Assembly (NCBI GenBank): GCA_008363265.1
Contig: RHKR01000018.1
Span: forward strand, 1 to 15,830
Reading direction: 5' to 3'
Length of the DNA: 15,830 nucleotides
Source: Chlorobiota bacterium
GTDB lineage: Bacteria > Bacteroidota > Ignavibacteria > Ignavibacteriales > Ignavibacteriaceae
The notes under the pieces were generated by a model that searched no databases, had not been told where the DNA came from, and worked only from the letters and a program-made list of their open reading frames with translations. A program made the translations under genes and the position numbers. Below are positions 6,236-14,522 of this stretch, in pieces (position 1 is the stretch's first letter; each line of letters opens with the position of its first letter).

Positions 6236-7402
6236 ATGAGAGAAAAATATCTTGTGTTTGGAAGTCCTGTAATTGAACAGGAAGAAATTGATGAAGTGGT
6301 AAGCACCCTCCAGTCGGGGTGGCTCGGAACAGGCCCGAAAGTGGCAATGTTCGAGGAAGAGTTCAGGAATTATGTCGGTGCAAATTATGCCATAGCCGTT
6401 GCAAGCTGCACGGCAGGGCTCCACCTCAGTGTTGTGGCTCTCGGCATAAAAGAGGGTGACGAGGTCATCGTTCCCGCCCTCACCTTCGCCGCCACCGCCA
6501 ACGCCGTCATTCACTCGGGTGCCAAACCGGTCCTCGTTGATGTCGACCGGAGCACAATGACTCTCAACTATGATGACGTCAAAAGAAAAATAACTTCCCG
6601 CACCAAGGCGATCATCCCGGTCCACTTCGCGGGACGGGCCGCCGACATGGATGAGCTCCAGGCCATTTCACACGAATACGGCATACATATTATTAATGAT
6701 GCCGCCCATGCGATCGAAACCGAATACCACGGCAAGAAGATCGGCGCTTTCGCGGATATCACCAGCTACAGCTTCTATGTAACCAAAAATCTCACCACCG
6801 CTGAGGGTGGTATGATAGTTACCGACAATGAAGCCATCGCCAACAGACTTAAGATCTACGCCCTTCACGGCATGAGCAAAGACGCCTGGAAGAGATTCTC
6901 GGATGACGGCTACAAACACTATCAGGTGGTTTTCCCCGGCTTCAAGTATAACATGACCGACATTCAGGCTTCGCTCGGCATTCACCAGCTCCGCAAGGTT
7001 GACCGCCTCCACAAACGGCGCGAAGAGGTTTGGAACATTTACAATGACAGACTGAAACATCTCCCACTTATACTCCCGGCTCCACAGGATCCAAACTCAA
7101 GACACGGTCTGCACCTTTATATTATCCTTGTTGACGATACCAAGACCAACATCACCCGCGACCAGCTGATAACTGAACTCCACAGGCGCAATATCGGAAC
7201 CGGTGTTCACTACCTCGGTCTGAACTGGCATCCTTTCTACCAGCAGGAGTTCGGCTACAAGATCGGTGACTTCCCGAACAGCGATTTCATCTCCGAGCGT
7301 ACACTCTCGATCCCCTTCTCAGCCAAGCTTACCGATCAGGATGTGGAAGATGTAATTGAAGCATTGGAAGACATTTTCAAGGCACCCGGAGCCCTTAAAT
7401 AA
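6236..7402 (+). CDS. PLP-dependent sugar aminotransferase, DegT/DnrJ/EryC1 family (ArnB-like)
   Basis: Transfers an amino group, usually from glutamate, to a nucleotide-linked keto sugar in the cytoplasm. The 388 residues follow the family layout: SGWLGTGPKVAMFEEEF (28-44), the cofactor-contact region VASCTAGLHLS (55-65), Asp155 in IINDAAHAIE (pyridine-nitrogen Asp), and the Schiff-base Lys184 in SFYVTKNLTTAEGG. HGMSKDAWKR (211-220) and FPGFKYNMTDIQASLGIHQL resemble ArnB, which aminates UDP-4-keto-pentose, more than the perosamine group. No nucleotide-sugar oxidase/decarboxylase for an ArnA-type step is in view, so the exact sugar is unknown. The ATG at 6236 directly precedes the conserved YLVFGSPVI start. 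The next gene begins two bases after the stop. Confidence 0.88.
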   Translation: MREKYLVFGSPVIEQEEIDEVVSTLQSGWLGTGPKVAMFEEEFRNYVGANYAIAVASCTAGLHLSVVALGIKEGDEVIVPALTFAATANAVIHSGAKPVLVDVDRSTMTLNYDDVKRKITSRTKAIIPVHFAGRAADMDELQAISHEYGIHIINDAAHAIETEYHGKKIGAFADITSYSFYVTKNLTTAEGGMIVTDNEAIANRLKIYALHGMSKDAWKRFSDDGYKHYQVVFPGFKYNMTDIQASLGIHQLRKVDRLHKRREEVWNIYNDRLKHLPLILPAPQDPNSRHGLHLYIILVDDTKTNITRDQLITELHRRNIGTGVHYLGLNWHPFYQQEFGYKIGDFPNSDFISERTLSIPFSAKLTDQDVEDVIEALEDIFKAPGALK

Positions 7403-7404
7403 TT

Positions 7405-8571
7405 ATGGGCGAAAATAACAGTTTCGACATGCTCGACCTTTTGGTGATCATCGTAAAGAGGAAGGTCTTTCTTTCGCTGGTGCTCATCCTTTCCCTCGCC
7501 ATCTCTTACGGTGCGATCTACTATTTCGTTGATGAGAAGTTCGAGGCAAATTCGGTAATTGTACCTTCGGAACAATCCTCGATGGGTGGACTCTCCTCGA
7601 TGATGAAGGGACTTTCGGGCGGGTCGTTCAGTTTTGGAAACTCAGCTGTCAAGGAGCAGATCGAGCTCTACAACACGATCATTTTCTCCCGCTCAACCCT
7701 CGAGACGATCCTCGACACATTTAAACTTATGAAGCTCCATCAGGCAGAGAGCCGTGAAAAAGCACTTAAAAGCCTGAAGGAAAGCATCATCACCAAGAAC
7801 AATGAAGATGTCTCCTTCGAAATCGTCGTACGCGAAAGCACGCCCAAACTCGCTGCCGATATCACAAATTTCATCGTTACACATCTGAATAAGACCGTGA
7901 TCAACCTCAACGTGAGAAAATCGCGCGAGAACAGGGAGTTCATTCAGAAACGGTATGAGGAAGTGGTTGACAAGCTCGACAAGGCGCAGGACTCACTTGT
8001 GAAATTCCAGAAGAAGAGCGGCGTTATCGAGCCGGAAGCGCAGCTTTCCGCCACCGTGAGACTGATAATCGACCTCGAATCCGAACTCGCGGCCCGCGAG
8101 ATCGAGCTCGAAGTGATGCGTAATCAGCTCGGCGCACAGTCACCCCAACTCGAGCCTCTGATGACATCGGTTGAGAAGCTCAAAGACCGTCTAAAGAAAT
8201 TAAAAGCCGGAAAAGACGGTAGCGGCCTCACGCTCTCTGTAAAGAACATGCCCGAAGATATCTCCGGATATTTCACCCACTTCCGCAATGTAGAGATAAA
8301 TCAGAAACTCCTCGAGTTCGTCCTTCCGATGTATGAGCAGTCGAAGTTCGAAGAGCAGAAGGAGATCCCCGTTCTGCAGATAATCGACACCGCGGTTCCG
8401 CCCGAGAAAAAGGCATGGCCACCCCGGACACTCTTCGCTGCAGTGATCTCGCTGGCTTCAACACTTCTCGCCCTCATTTTTGTTGTAATGGCCGAGAACA
8501 GCTCGCTCATGAACTCCGAGAAAATGCTTTTCATCAGGAAAAATCTTTTCAGTATCAGACTGCGGCAATAA
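7405..8571 (+). CDS. wzz: Wzz/polysaccharide co-polymerase (chain-length determinant)
   Basis: Inner-membrane protein that sets polymer length made by Wzy. In 388 residues it has an N-terminal membrane helix (about 21-41), a long periplasmic part with charged coiled coil (about 172-270), the proline-rich PPEKKAWPP (332-340), and a second helix (about 341-363) followed by a short cytoplasmic tail of about 25 residues. There is no fused or adjacent tyrosine kinase and no Wza-type channel, so it resembles the O-antigen Wzz class rather than the capsule PCP-2a class. GGAG lies 13 bases before the ATG. A Ser/Gly-rich patch (58-80) near the N-terminus is seen in several Wzz-like proteins of Bacteroidota-type clusters. 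It sits between the aminotransferase (2-base gap) and an acyltransferase. Confidence 0.88.
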   Translation: MGENNSFDMLDLLVIIVKRKVFLSLVLILSLAISYGAIYYFVDEKFEANSVIVPSEQSSMGGLSSMMKGLSGGSFSFGNSAVKEQIELYNTIIFSRSTLETILDTFKLMKLHQAESREKALKSLKESIITKNNEDVSFEIVVRESTPKLAADITNFIVTHLNKTVINLNVRKSRENREFIQKRYEEVVDKLDKAQDSLVKFQKKSGVIEPEAQLSATVRLIIDLESELAAREIELEVMRNQLGAQSPQLEPLMTSVEKLKDRLKKLKAGKDGSGLTLSVKNMPEDISGYFTHFRNVEINQKLLEFVLPMYEQSKFEEQKEIPVLQIIDTAVPPEKKAWPPRTLFAAVISLASTLLALIFVVMAENSSLMNSEKMLFIRKNLFSIRLRQ

Positions 8572-8573
8572 CC

Positions 8574-9155
8574 TTGAGTCATCACCCGGGTTTGTTATAT
8601 CGAGTTCTCACAAGGCTCCGGTTCATCCTGCTGAATATTTCCTTCAAACTTACCGGGATCAACGCGCCCCTGCGTTTTCTTAGAAACCCCGATCCCTGGA
8701 TATCCGTCAGAGTCCTGAGGATGTGCGGCGCGAAGATCGGCACGGGCAGTACTGTAAAACGTTCCCTCTTCATCGACAACGCCTATGAGGATGCCGGTTC
8801 AAAAGGCGATCTCTCAAATCTCGTTATCGGCAGCAATGTTTACATCGGCGACATGGTCTATCTCGACCTCGCGAACAGGATCGAGATCAGGGACAACGCC
8901 ATCCTCGCCGGTCAGGTCTCCGTTGTCACCCACGCTGACTGCAACCGCTCGGAGTACCTGAACGCACGGTTCCCAAGGGTTTCCGCGCCCGTGACGATAG
9001 GTGCGGGATGCTGGATCGGTTTTGGGGCCACAATTCTGGCGGGAGTCACCATAGGCGAAAATTCCGTTATCGGGGCAAATTCCCTTGTAACCGGTGACGT
9101 CGAGCCAAATTCTGTTTATTACGGTACACCGGCAACAAAGCAAAAAGAAATTTAA
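8574..9155 (+). CDS. Hexapeptide-repeat O-acyltransferase (WbbJ/LacA-like)
   Basis: Probably acetylates a hydroxyl or amino group of the sugar repeat. The frame is open far upstream, inside wzz, but the only ATG there (8415) would need a 160-base overlap; the TTG at 8574, two bases after the wzz stop, gives 193 residues and fits the operon spacing. No clear ribosome site supports it. The N-terminal part is hydrophobic and basic (about 9-40). After CGAKIGTGSTV come left-handed beta-helix turns VIGSNVYIGD, IEIRDNAILAGQV and VTIGAGCWIGFGATILAGVTI, then IGENSVIGANSLVTGDV. The catalytic His is probably His122 in SVVTHADCN. It ends with the usual YYGTPA. The acceptor cannot be told from sequence. 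Confidence 0.85.
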   Translation: MSHHPGLLYRVLTRLRFILLNISFKLTGINAPLRFLRNPDPWISVRVLRMCGAKIGTGSTVKRSLFIDNAYEDAGSKGDLSNLVIGSNVYIGDMVYLDLANRIEIRDNAILAGQVSVVTHADCNRSEYLNARFPRVSAPVTIGAGCWIGFGATILAGVTIGENSVIGANSLVTGDVEPNSVYYGTPATKQKEI

Positions 9156-9158
9156 CCA

Positions 9159-9827
9159 ATGGCCAAAGACATCCTGAACCTGCTGATCTACAAGATCCAC
9201 GACGGTGCCCTGCAAAAAAAGATAGCCAAATACTTTAAAGGTGAGATGATCGATATCGGCTGCGGACTGAAGCCCTACAAGGATATGTGCGCGCCATTTA
9301 TAAAGAACCACCTCGGGATCGATCACCCCGGTTCGATGCATGCCAAAACACAGATCGACTCTTTCGCCGTCGCCTACGGACTCCCATTTAAAGAAAACAC
9401 CTTCGACTCAGCACTCAGCACCTGCGTGCTCGAGCATCTTGAAGAACCGCAGATCGCCATCGATGAATGCTTCCGCGTTCTGAAACCGGGAGGCCATACA
9501 ATATTTTCCGTGCCGTTCATTTGGCACCTGCATGAGGAACCCCGCGACTTTTTTCGCTATTCGAAGTACGGACTTGAATACATCTTCAAAAAAGCCGGGT
9601 TTGAGATCGTCGAGATCGATGCCCTCTCAGGTTTCTGGGTCACATTCGGGCAGTTGCTGATGTACAACCTTTACCGGTTCAACCGGAGCATAATCAGATG
9701 GCTCCACATCATGGACCTGATCGCCCTTATCGTTTTCGGCGTGGTTTATCTCCTCGAAAAGATCGACAAAACCGAAAAATGGACGTGGTGTTATCTGATC
9801 GTGGCTAAAAAGCCGGAGAAGCCGTAA
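9159..9827 (+). CDS. Class I SAM-dependent methyltransferase
   Basis: A 222-residue methyltransferase of the Methyltransf_11 type. SAM-binding motif I is IDIGCGLKPY (31-40), the acidic strand end is GIDHPG (53-58), TFDSALSTCVLEHL (81-94) is the typical motif with the VLEHL signature, and FRVLKPGGHTIFSVPF (105-120) is post-motif III. The substrate-side loop HLHEEPRDFFRYS (123-135) recurs in polysaccharide-cluster methyltransferases. The C-terminal third has a hydrophobic stretch (about 186-199) that may tie the enzyme to the membrane near lipid-linked sugars. It starts three bases after the acyltransferase stop with a weak ribosome site, and its stop shares one base with the next ATG. Probable role: O-methylation of a sugar; the target is unknown. 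Confidence 0.85.
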   Translation: MAKDILNLLIYKIHDGALQKKIAKYFKGEMIDIGCGLKPYKDMCAPFIKNHLGIDHPGSMHAKTQIDSFAVAYGLPFKENTFDSALSTCVLEHLEEPQIAIDECFRVLKPGGHTIFSVPFIWHLHEEPRDFFRYSKYGLEYIFKKAGFEIVEIDALSGFWVTFGQLLMYNLYRFNRSIIRWLHIMDLIALIVFGVVYLLEKIDKTEKWTWCYLIVAKKPEKP

Positions 9828-11809
9828 TGTGCGGCATCGCGGGTGTCATCCGCTTTGACGGTGCAAATGTTTCCGCATCCCTTATTAAAGCGATGGGCCG
9901 CGCCATTAAACACAGGGGTGACGACGACCTGGGATATGTGCTCCTGAACAGCAGCAGTGTGCCCCACCCATTTTGCGGTGAAGATTCTGATGAAGCGATC
10001 AGGCACTCACTCCCCGGTCTTGATACTGTCACGGGTGAAGCATATACAGCCGCTTTTTGCCACAGGCGGTTTTCGATCATCGATCTCAGCCCCGGCGGCC
10101 ACCAGCCTTTCCTCGATCAGAGCGGCAAGTACTCGATCACCTTCAACGGCGAAATTTACAATTACATCGAACTCCGCGATGAGCTCTCCAAACTCGGGCA
10201 TTCCTTCGTCACAGAGAGCGACACGGAAGTTTTCCTCAGATCATATATCGAATGGGGAACAGGATGCTTTAAAAGGCTGAACGGTTTCTGGGCCGCGGCG
10301 ATCACCGATTCCGAAAGGAAAATCACGGTTCTAAGCCGCGACAGACTCGGTAAGAAACCCCTTTACTATTATCAGTCAAACGACGCGCTTTATTTCGCGT
10401 CGGAGATCAAGTCTCTTCTTGAAGTCCCCGAGATCAGAAACAGTGTCGGCGTGAACGAAGAACTCCTTTACTTCTGGGTGACCTCCGGTTTGAGGGACAT
10501 CGAAAATCAAACATTCTTCAACGGTATTAGATCGTTCCCCGCGGCTAATTTCGCCGTTATCGGCGAGCGGTTCACCGGCAATTTCGAGCGGTTCTGGAGC
10601 GTCCCTGATGAAAGGGCATCAGTTCGCGACATTTCCGTTGAAGAAGCAAAAAAACAGATCTACGACATTCTGCTCGACTCGGTTAAGATCAGGCTGAGAG
10701 CCGATGTGCCCCTCTGCGTTGAGCTTAGCGGCGGGATGGATTCATCCGCTCTCGTGGCTTTCGCTGCCATCGCCTCCGGTAAGAAGATAAGCACATTCAC
10801 CGTCCGCTTCCCCGAAAAGGAGTGGAACGAGGAGCCATTCGCCCGGAAGATCGCCGAGCAGTATAACGTCAACTACAATATTATAGAAAATCCCTCGATC
10901 GACTTCTGGAAGACTATCTCCCCGTTCACATACCTTGAAGAGGAGCCCTATCACTCACCGAACCTGAACTCAAATCAGGCGGTCTGGGGAGCGATGCGGG
11001 GGCAGGGTATGAAAGTTTCACTGAACGGCGCAGCCGGTGACGAGCTCTTCGCGGGATACGGAAATTATTTTTACAACGTCCAGCTCGAGAACCTTAAGAA
11101 CCTTCAGTTCAGTGATTTCATCGGAAATCTGAAGTGGACTGAGTACGACCATAAGCTCAAGTCGTTCCTCCACCCCCTGATATTCCTCTTCGAGCAGGTA
11201 AGCGGTGTTTCACTGCTGAAGCACAGAAGCGAGAACAAGTCACTCGGCGACAGTCTCCGTGTCAGGGGCGATATCAAGAGATATCAGTTCCTTACCGCTG
11301 AAAAGATGCTCCACTCGGAGCTGACAAACACCAAGATCCCCTATTGGCTCTCATCCGGGGACAAAGGTTATATGGGTCTTCCCCTTGAAGTTCGCGCACC
11401 CTTCCTCGACTACAGGATCGTGGAGTACGCGGCGGCACTTCCCGCGAGCTACCTGATAAAGGACGGCTGGCACAAGTGGATATTCAGAAAAGCAGTTGAA
11501 GACATCCTCCCGGCCGATGTTGTCTGGCGCCGGAAGAAAATGGGATTCCCCTTCCCGTTCGAAACTTTTCACGCGAAAAACCGGGCGATATTCGAAAAGA
11601 TCGTCAGGGAGCGGGACAATCCGTTCCTCACCTCGATCCCTGATGAAAAGATCACGGGCAACTGGCGACTGGTCAGCTTCATCCTCTGGTATGAATATTT
11701 CTTCAACTCGAACATGAAGCTCTTCCGCGAAATTGAGGAGATGTCCGGCCCTGCCGGAGCCGGTGAGGCCTACCAGCCCGCGTACATCAAATATTACCCG
11801 GGGGGTTAA
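9827..11809 (+). CDS. Asparagine-synthase-like glutamine amidotransferase (AsnB family)
   Basis: A 660-residue two-domain protein. The N-terminal Ntn glutaminase has Cys2 (MCGIAGVI), Arg80/81 (HRRFSIIDLSPGGHQPF), NGEIYNY (107-113) and Asp132 in ESDTEVFL, so ammonia release from glutamine should work. HRGDDD (29-34) replaces the usual HRGPDD. The synthetase half has the ATP PP-loop SGGMDSS (301-307), NGAAGDELFAGY, and the late GDKGYMGLPLEVRAPFLD and KKMGFPFPF motifs. The family normally amidates Asp via an acyl-AMP; members in polysaccharide loci are thought to amidate sugar acids such as uronates, an inference here. It overlaps the methyltransferase stop by one base and abuts the flippase gene. 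Housekeeping AsnB cannot be ruled out, but the location argues for a surface-sugar role. Confidence 0.88.
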   Translation: MCGIAGVIRFDGANVSASLIKAMGRAIKHRGDDDLGYVLLNSSSVPHPFCGEDSDEAIRHSLPGLDTVTGEAYTAAFCHRRFSIIDLSPGGHQPFLDQSGKYSITFNGEIYNYIELRDELSKLGHSFVTESDTEVFLRSYIEWGTGCFKRLNGFWAAAITDSERKITVLSRDRLGKKPLYYYQSNDALYFASEIKSLLEVPEIRNSVGVNEELLYFWVTSGLRDIENQTFFNGIRSFPAANFAVIGERFTGNFERFWSVPDERASVRDISVEEAKKQIYDILLDSVKIRLRADVPLCVELSGGMDSSALVAFAAIASGKKISTFTVRFPEKEWNEEPFARKIAEQYNVNYNIIENPSIDFWKTISPFTYLEEEPYHSPNLNSNQAVWGAMRGQGMKVSLNGAAGDELFAGYGNYFYNVQLENLKNLQFSDFIGNLKWTEYDHKLKSFLHPLIFLFEQVSGVSLLKHRSENKSLGDSLRVRGDIKRYQFLTAEKMLHSELTNTKIPYWLSSGDKGYMGLPLEVRAPFLDYRIVEYAAALPASYLIKDGWHKWIFRKAVEDILPADVVWRRKKMGFPFPFETFHAKNRAIFEKIVRERDNPFLTSIPDEKITGNWRLVSFILWYEYFFNSNMKLFREIEEMSGPAGAGEAYQPAYIKYYPGG

Positions 11810-13255
11810 TTGGACCTCAGGAGCAAAGCCGTTTCCGGAGTAAAGTGGACATCACTCTCAACCGTGGTGATCACGGTACTTCAACTCGGACAGTTGCTTA
11901 TCCTTTCCCGCCTCCTCAGCGTTGATGAGTTCGGTCTGATGGCGATCGTTACGATCATCATCAGTCTGATCAGGGCATTCGCTGATCTTGGAGTAACCGC
12001 GGCCCTCATCCATTTTCAGGATTCAACCAAGGAGCAGATATCAACCCTCTACTGGTTGAACATTATCACAGGTGTGGTGATATATCTTCTTATACTCCTG
12101 CTGAATCCCGTTATCGCCATTTTCTACCCTGAGCCCGAACTGCTGCCCATTCTGAACATCGTGGCGATCAGCATGATCATCTCCCCGCTCGGTTCGATAT
12201 TCCAGACCCTCTTCCAGAAAGAGATGCTTTTCAACATCCTCGCAAAGCAGGAGATCGCCGCCACCACAGTAGCTACAATTACCACCATTATCCTCGCTTA
12301 CCTTGGTTTCGGGGTGTGGTCGCTCGTCGTTGGACAACTTTTAAACATGGCGGTAAAAACACTTTCGCTGATATTCTACGCCTCGGGAAAGATCAAAATT
12401 TCATTCTATTTCAAGTTTTCCGATGTGAAGGGATACCTTAACTTCGGCGTTTTCCAGATGGGTGAACGGGGTATAAACTTTCTCAGTGAGAGGATCGACC
12501 AGCTGATCATCGGTTCGATGATGGGAGCAACCTCACTCGGACTTTACAATTTCGCCTACAATCTCGTAAGCCAGCCTGTAACCGTGCTGGGGCCCGTCCT
12601 CATGAAAGTGGGATTCCCCTACTTCGCCAAACTGCAGGACAACAGGGCGGAACTGCGGAATGCTTACCTGCGGATACTCCAGGTTCTTATGCTCGTTATC
12701 TCCCCGCTGCTGATAGGCCTCGGGGCTGCGGCCACGGAACTTATCCCGGTGGTTTTCGACCCGAAGTGGAGTGAGAGTGTGCCAAACATAAGAATACTGA
12801 TCCTGGTTTTCATCCTGCGAACAGCCGCCACACCCGCCGGAAGCCTGATGCTCGCGGTCGGCAGGGCCGATCTCGGATTCAAGTGGAACCTGGCACTCTT
12901 TGTTATCTCTCTCCCCCTGCTCTATTTTGTATCAACCACAGGTGAACCGGTCTATATTGCCCTGGCTCTCCTCCTTTTGCAGATCGCTCTCTTCTACCCC
13001 AACTATAAACTCCTTGTAGCGCCTTTTACCGGGAATTTTTTCCCGGGTTATTTCAGCGCGATCTTTAAACCCGTCGCGGTTTTCATGGTGATGGGGGTTG
13101 GTGTATGGCTTTTCTCCCGCCTGCAGTTCACGGGAGATCTCGCGGTGAAACTTGTAACAGAGATAGCCCTTGGAGCGGTAATGTCCGCGGCGCTTGCATT
13201 TTTGTTCTACCGGAAAGAGCTCCCCTCCCTGCTTAAACTTGTGAGGAACGGTTAG
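11810..13255 (+). CDS. wzx: Lipid-linked oligosaccharide flippase (Wzx/WzxC-like, MOP superfamily)
   Basis: Moves undecaprenyl-linked repeat units from the cytoplasmic to the periplasmic face of the inner membrane. The 481-residue protein is very hydrophobic, with about 12-14 predicted helices. The N-terminus SKAVSGVKWTSLSTVV followed by LSRLLSVDEFGLMAIV is characteristic of the Polysacc_synt_3/WzxC group, as are FADLGVTAALIHF and the central RIDQLIIGSMMGATSLGLYN (about 226-245), a pattern typical of WzxC. The start is TTG at 11810, immediately after the preceding stop, with a G-rich run four bases upstream; no better start is present. The gene is followed two bases later by the first part of the split polymerase-like gene. 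Confidence 0.9.
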   Translation: MDLRSKAVSGVKWTSLSTVVITVLQLGQLLILSRLLSVDEFGLMAIVTIIISLIRAFADLGVTAALIHFQDSTKEQISTLYWLNIITGVVIYLLILLLNPVIAIFYPEPELLPILNIVAISMIISPLGSIFQTLFQKEMLFNILAKQEIAATTVATITTIILAYLGFGVWSLVVGQLLNMAVKTLSLIFYASGKIKISFYFKFSDVKGYLNFGVFQMGERGINFLSERIDQLIIGSMMGATSLGLYNFAYNLVSQPVTVLGPVLMKVGFPYFAKLQDNRAELRNAYLRILQVLMLVISPLLIGLGAAATELIPVVFDPKWSESVPNIRILILVFILRTAATPAGSLMLAVGRADLGFKWNLALFVISLPLLYFVSTTGEPVYIALALLLLQIALFYPNYKLLVAPFTGNFFPGYFSAIFKPVAVFMVMGVGVWLFSRLQFTGDLAVKLVTEIALGAVMSAALAFLFYRKELPSLLKLVRNG

Positions 13256-13257
13256 TC

Positions 13258-13530
13258 ATGCCGGTGAATACAGCGAAGCTGAATGGCCGTGTCTACGCCG
13301 CCGCGATAATATCGGTTATCGTGCTCCTCGCGCTTCAGATATTCCTGATCAGGAACACGGAAGATGTTCTCATTCCCTTCGTATTCCTCCTTGCAGCCGC
13401 CGGGGTGCTCCTTCTTACAACCGTGATGAACGATTTCTCCCAGTTCCTGCTGTTCCTCTCAGTTGTAACTTTCGCCTACGCCGATTCCGCCTTCAATTAC
13501 TATCTGAACTATATAGTCATTCTATCGTGA
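13258..13530 (+). CDS. N-terminal piece of a Wzy/O-antigen-ligase-like membrane protein (split gene)
   Basis: The 90-residue product has three hydrophobic segments, about residues 14-31, 37-57 and 62-76, and no soluble domain. It ends in ..YYLNYIVILS at TGA 13528-13530, overlapping by GTGA the start of the next frame. Alone it matches nothing I recognise, but its helices and length are those missing from the N-terminus of the following 331-residue protein; 90 plus 331 gives about 420, usual for Wzy/WaaL-type proteins. The ATG at 13258 follows GAGGA by 10 bases, so translation starts normally. Either a one-base loss split an intact gene (real or sequencing error), or the two parts are made by coupled reinitiation. 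Confidence is for the coding call. Confidence 0.7.
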   Translation: MPVNTAKLNGRVYAAAIISVIVLLALQIFLIRNTEDVLIPFVFLLAAAGVLLLTTVMNDFSQFLLFLSVVTFAYADSAFNYYLNYIVILS

Positions 13531-14522
13531 GGGGCAACAACTCATACTTCAGTGTTTACGAGTTCGTTCAGTTTATTTACCTTCTGCTGGCATTCCCCAT
13601 TTCATACATGATCCGGGAACCGAAGAAGTACAACACGATCTTTAACATCCTCTTGGCCGCGGCGGTGGTGATCAGCTTCCAGTATATCCTCTTTGGTATC
13701 CTTTATTACACCGATACAAGATACACCACATTCCACGCGAGCATGTATCCGGTGTTCATAGCACTCCTCGTTTCAAAATTCATCTTTCTAAAAGGTGAAG
13801 TGCTGAAGAGGATCGGAATTGTTGCGCTTATCATCTTTTATGCCGCAGGCGCGTACGGAACTCTCACACGTTCCGTCTGGATATCAATGGTGATCGCACT
13901 CGTGGCCACCGTTGGATTCTACTACTACGACAACAACCGGGAACGCCTGCAGAAATATTCGAACTTCCTGATCATGGTTTCAGCAGTGGCTACGGTGATG
14001 TTCCTCTACTCTTTCGTGGTGACTTCTGTTGAGACAGCACATAAAGAAGGACTTGATTACGCAACCAACAGATCGGAAAGGCTTGAGTCACTCTCCGCCC
14101 CTTCTTCGGATGCTTCATTCCTGATGAGGGTCGAGATCGCTTATTACCTTTATGAGAAGTTCATGGCTTCACCACTTATCGGTGAAGGCCTCGGCAGCTC
14201 GGTAACCTACAAGATATTCGGCGACAGCGAACTCTATTACCCCGACAGTGTATGGTTCTATTACCTCTGGAAGGGGGGCATTCTGTACTTCGTCCTCGCG
14301 GTGTGGCTTTACACACGGCTGTTCAAGTCGGCTATAAGGATCTACCGCGCGTCTGAAGACCTGACCGTCAGGATATACATGCTCGCGATAATCGGCGGAT
14401 TCACCGCGATGATGTTCTACGGTCTCTTTGCACCGCAGCTCATCAAGTACAGCAAGCTGAACCTGGTGTTCGCCATCCTTTACGCGTTCGTGATATCGGA
14501 GGAGAAGAAACTTGACGCGTAA
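13527..14522 (+). CDS. O-antigen polymerase/ligase-like membrane protein (Wzy_C type), main part
   Basis: Probably polymerises flipped repeat units, or ligates polymer, on the periplasmic side. 331 residues, starting at GTG 13527 inside the preceding stop (GTGA). About eight or nine hydrophobic helices are visible, with TRSVW (114-118) matching the Arg-containing segment conserved before the large periplasmic loop, a hydrophilic loop at about 167-245, and GEGLGSS (219-225) ahead of YPDSVWFYYLWKGGILYF. WaaL ligases usually have a His in an HNxxL-like motif at that last place; here it is YPDSVW, which favours a polymerase or another subtype. With the 90-residue piece before it, it gives a normal-length protein. 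It overlaps the next gene by 11 bases. Confidence 0.8.
   Translation: MRGNNSYFSVYEFVQFIYLLLAFPISYMIREPKKYNTIFNILLAAAVVISFQYILFGILYYTDTRYTTFHASMYPVFIALLVSKFIFLKGEVLKRIGIVALIIFYAAGAYGTLTRSVWISMVIALVATVGFYYYDNNRERLQKYSNFLIMVSAVATVMFLYSFVVTSVETAHKEGLDYATNRSERLESLSAPSSDASFLMRVEIAYYLYEKFMASPLIGEGLGSSVTYKIFGDSELYYPDSVWFYYLWKGGILYFVLAVWLYTRLFKSAIRIYRASEDLTVRIYMLAIIGGFTAMMFYGLFAPQLIKYSKLNLVFAILYAFVISEEKKLDA

Noticed and set aside
8415..8573. Upstream ATG for the acyltransferase, inside wzz
   Set aside because: It would add 53 residues unrelated to the acyltransferase fold and overlap wzz by about 160 bases; TTG 8574 fits the operon spacing.
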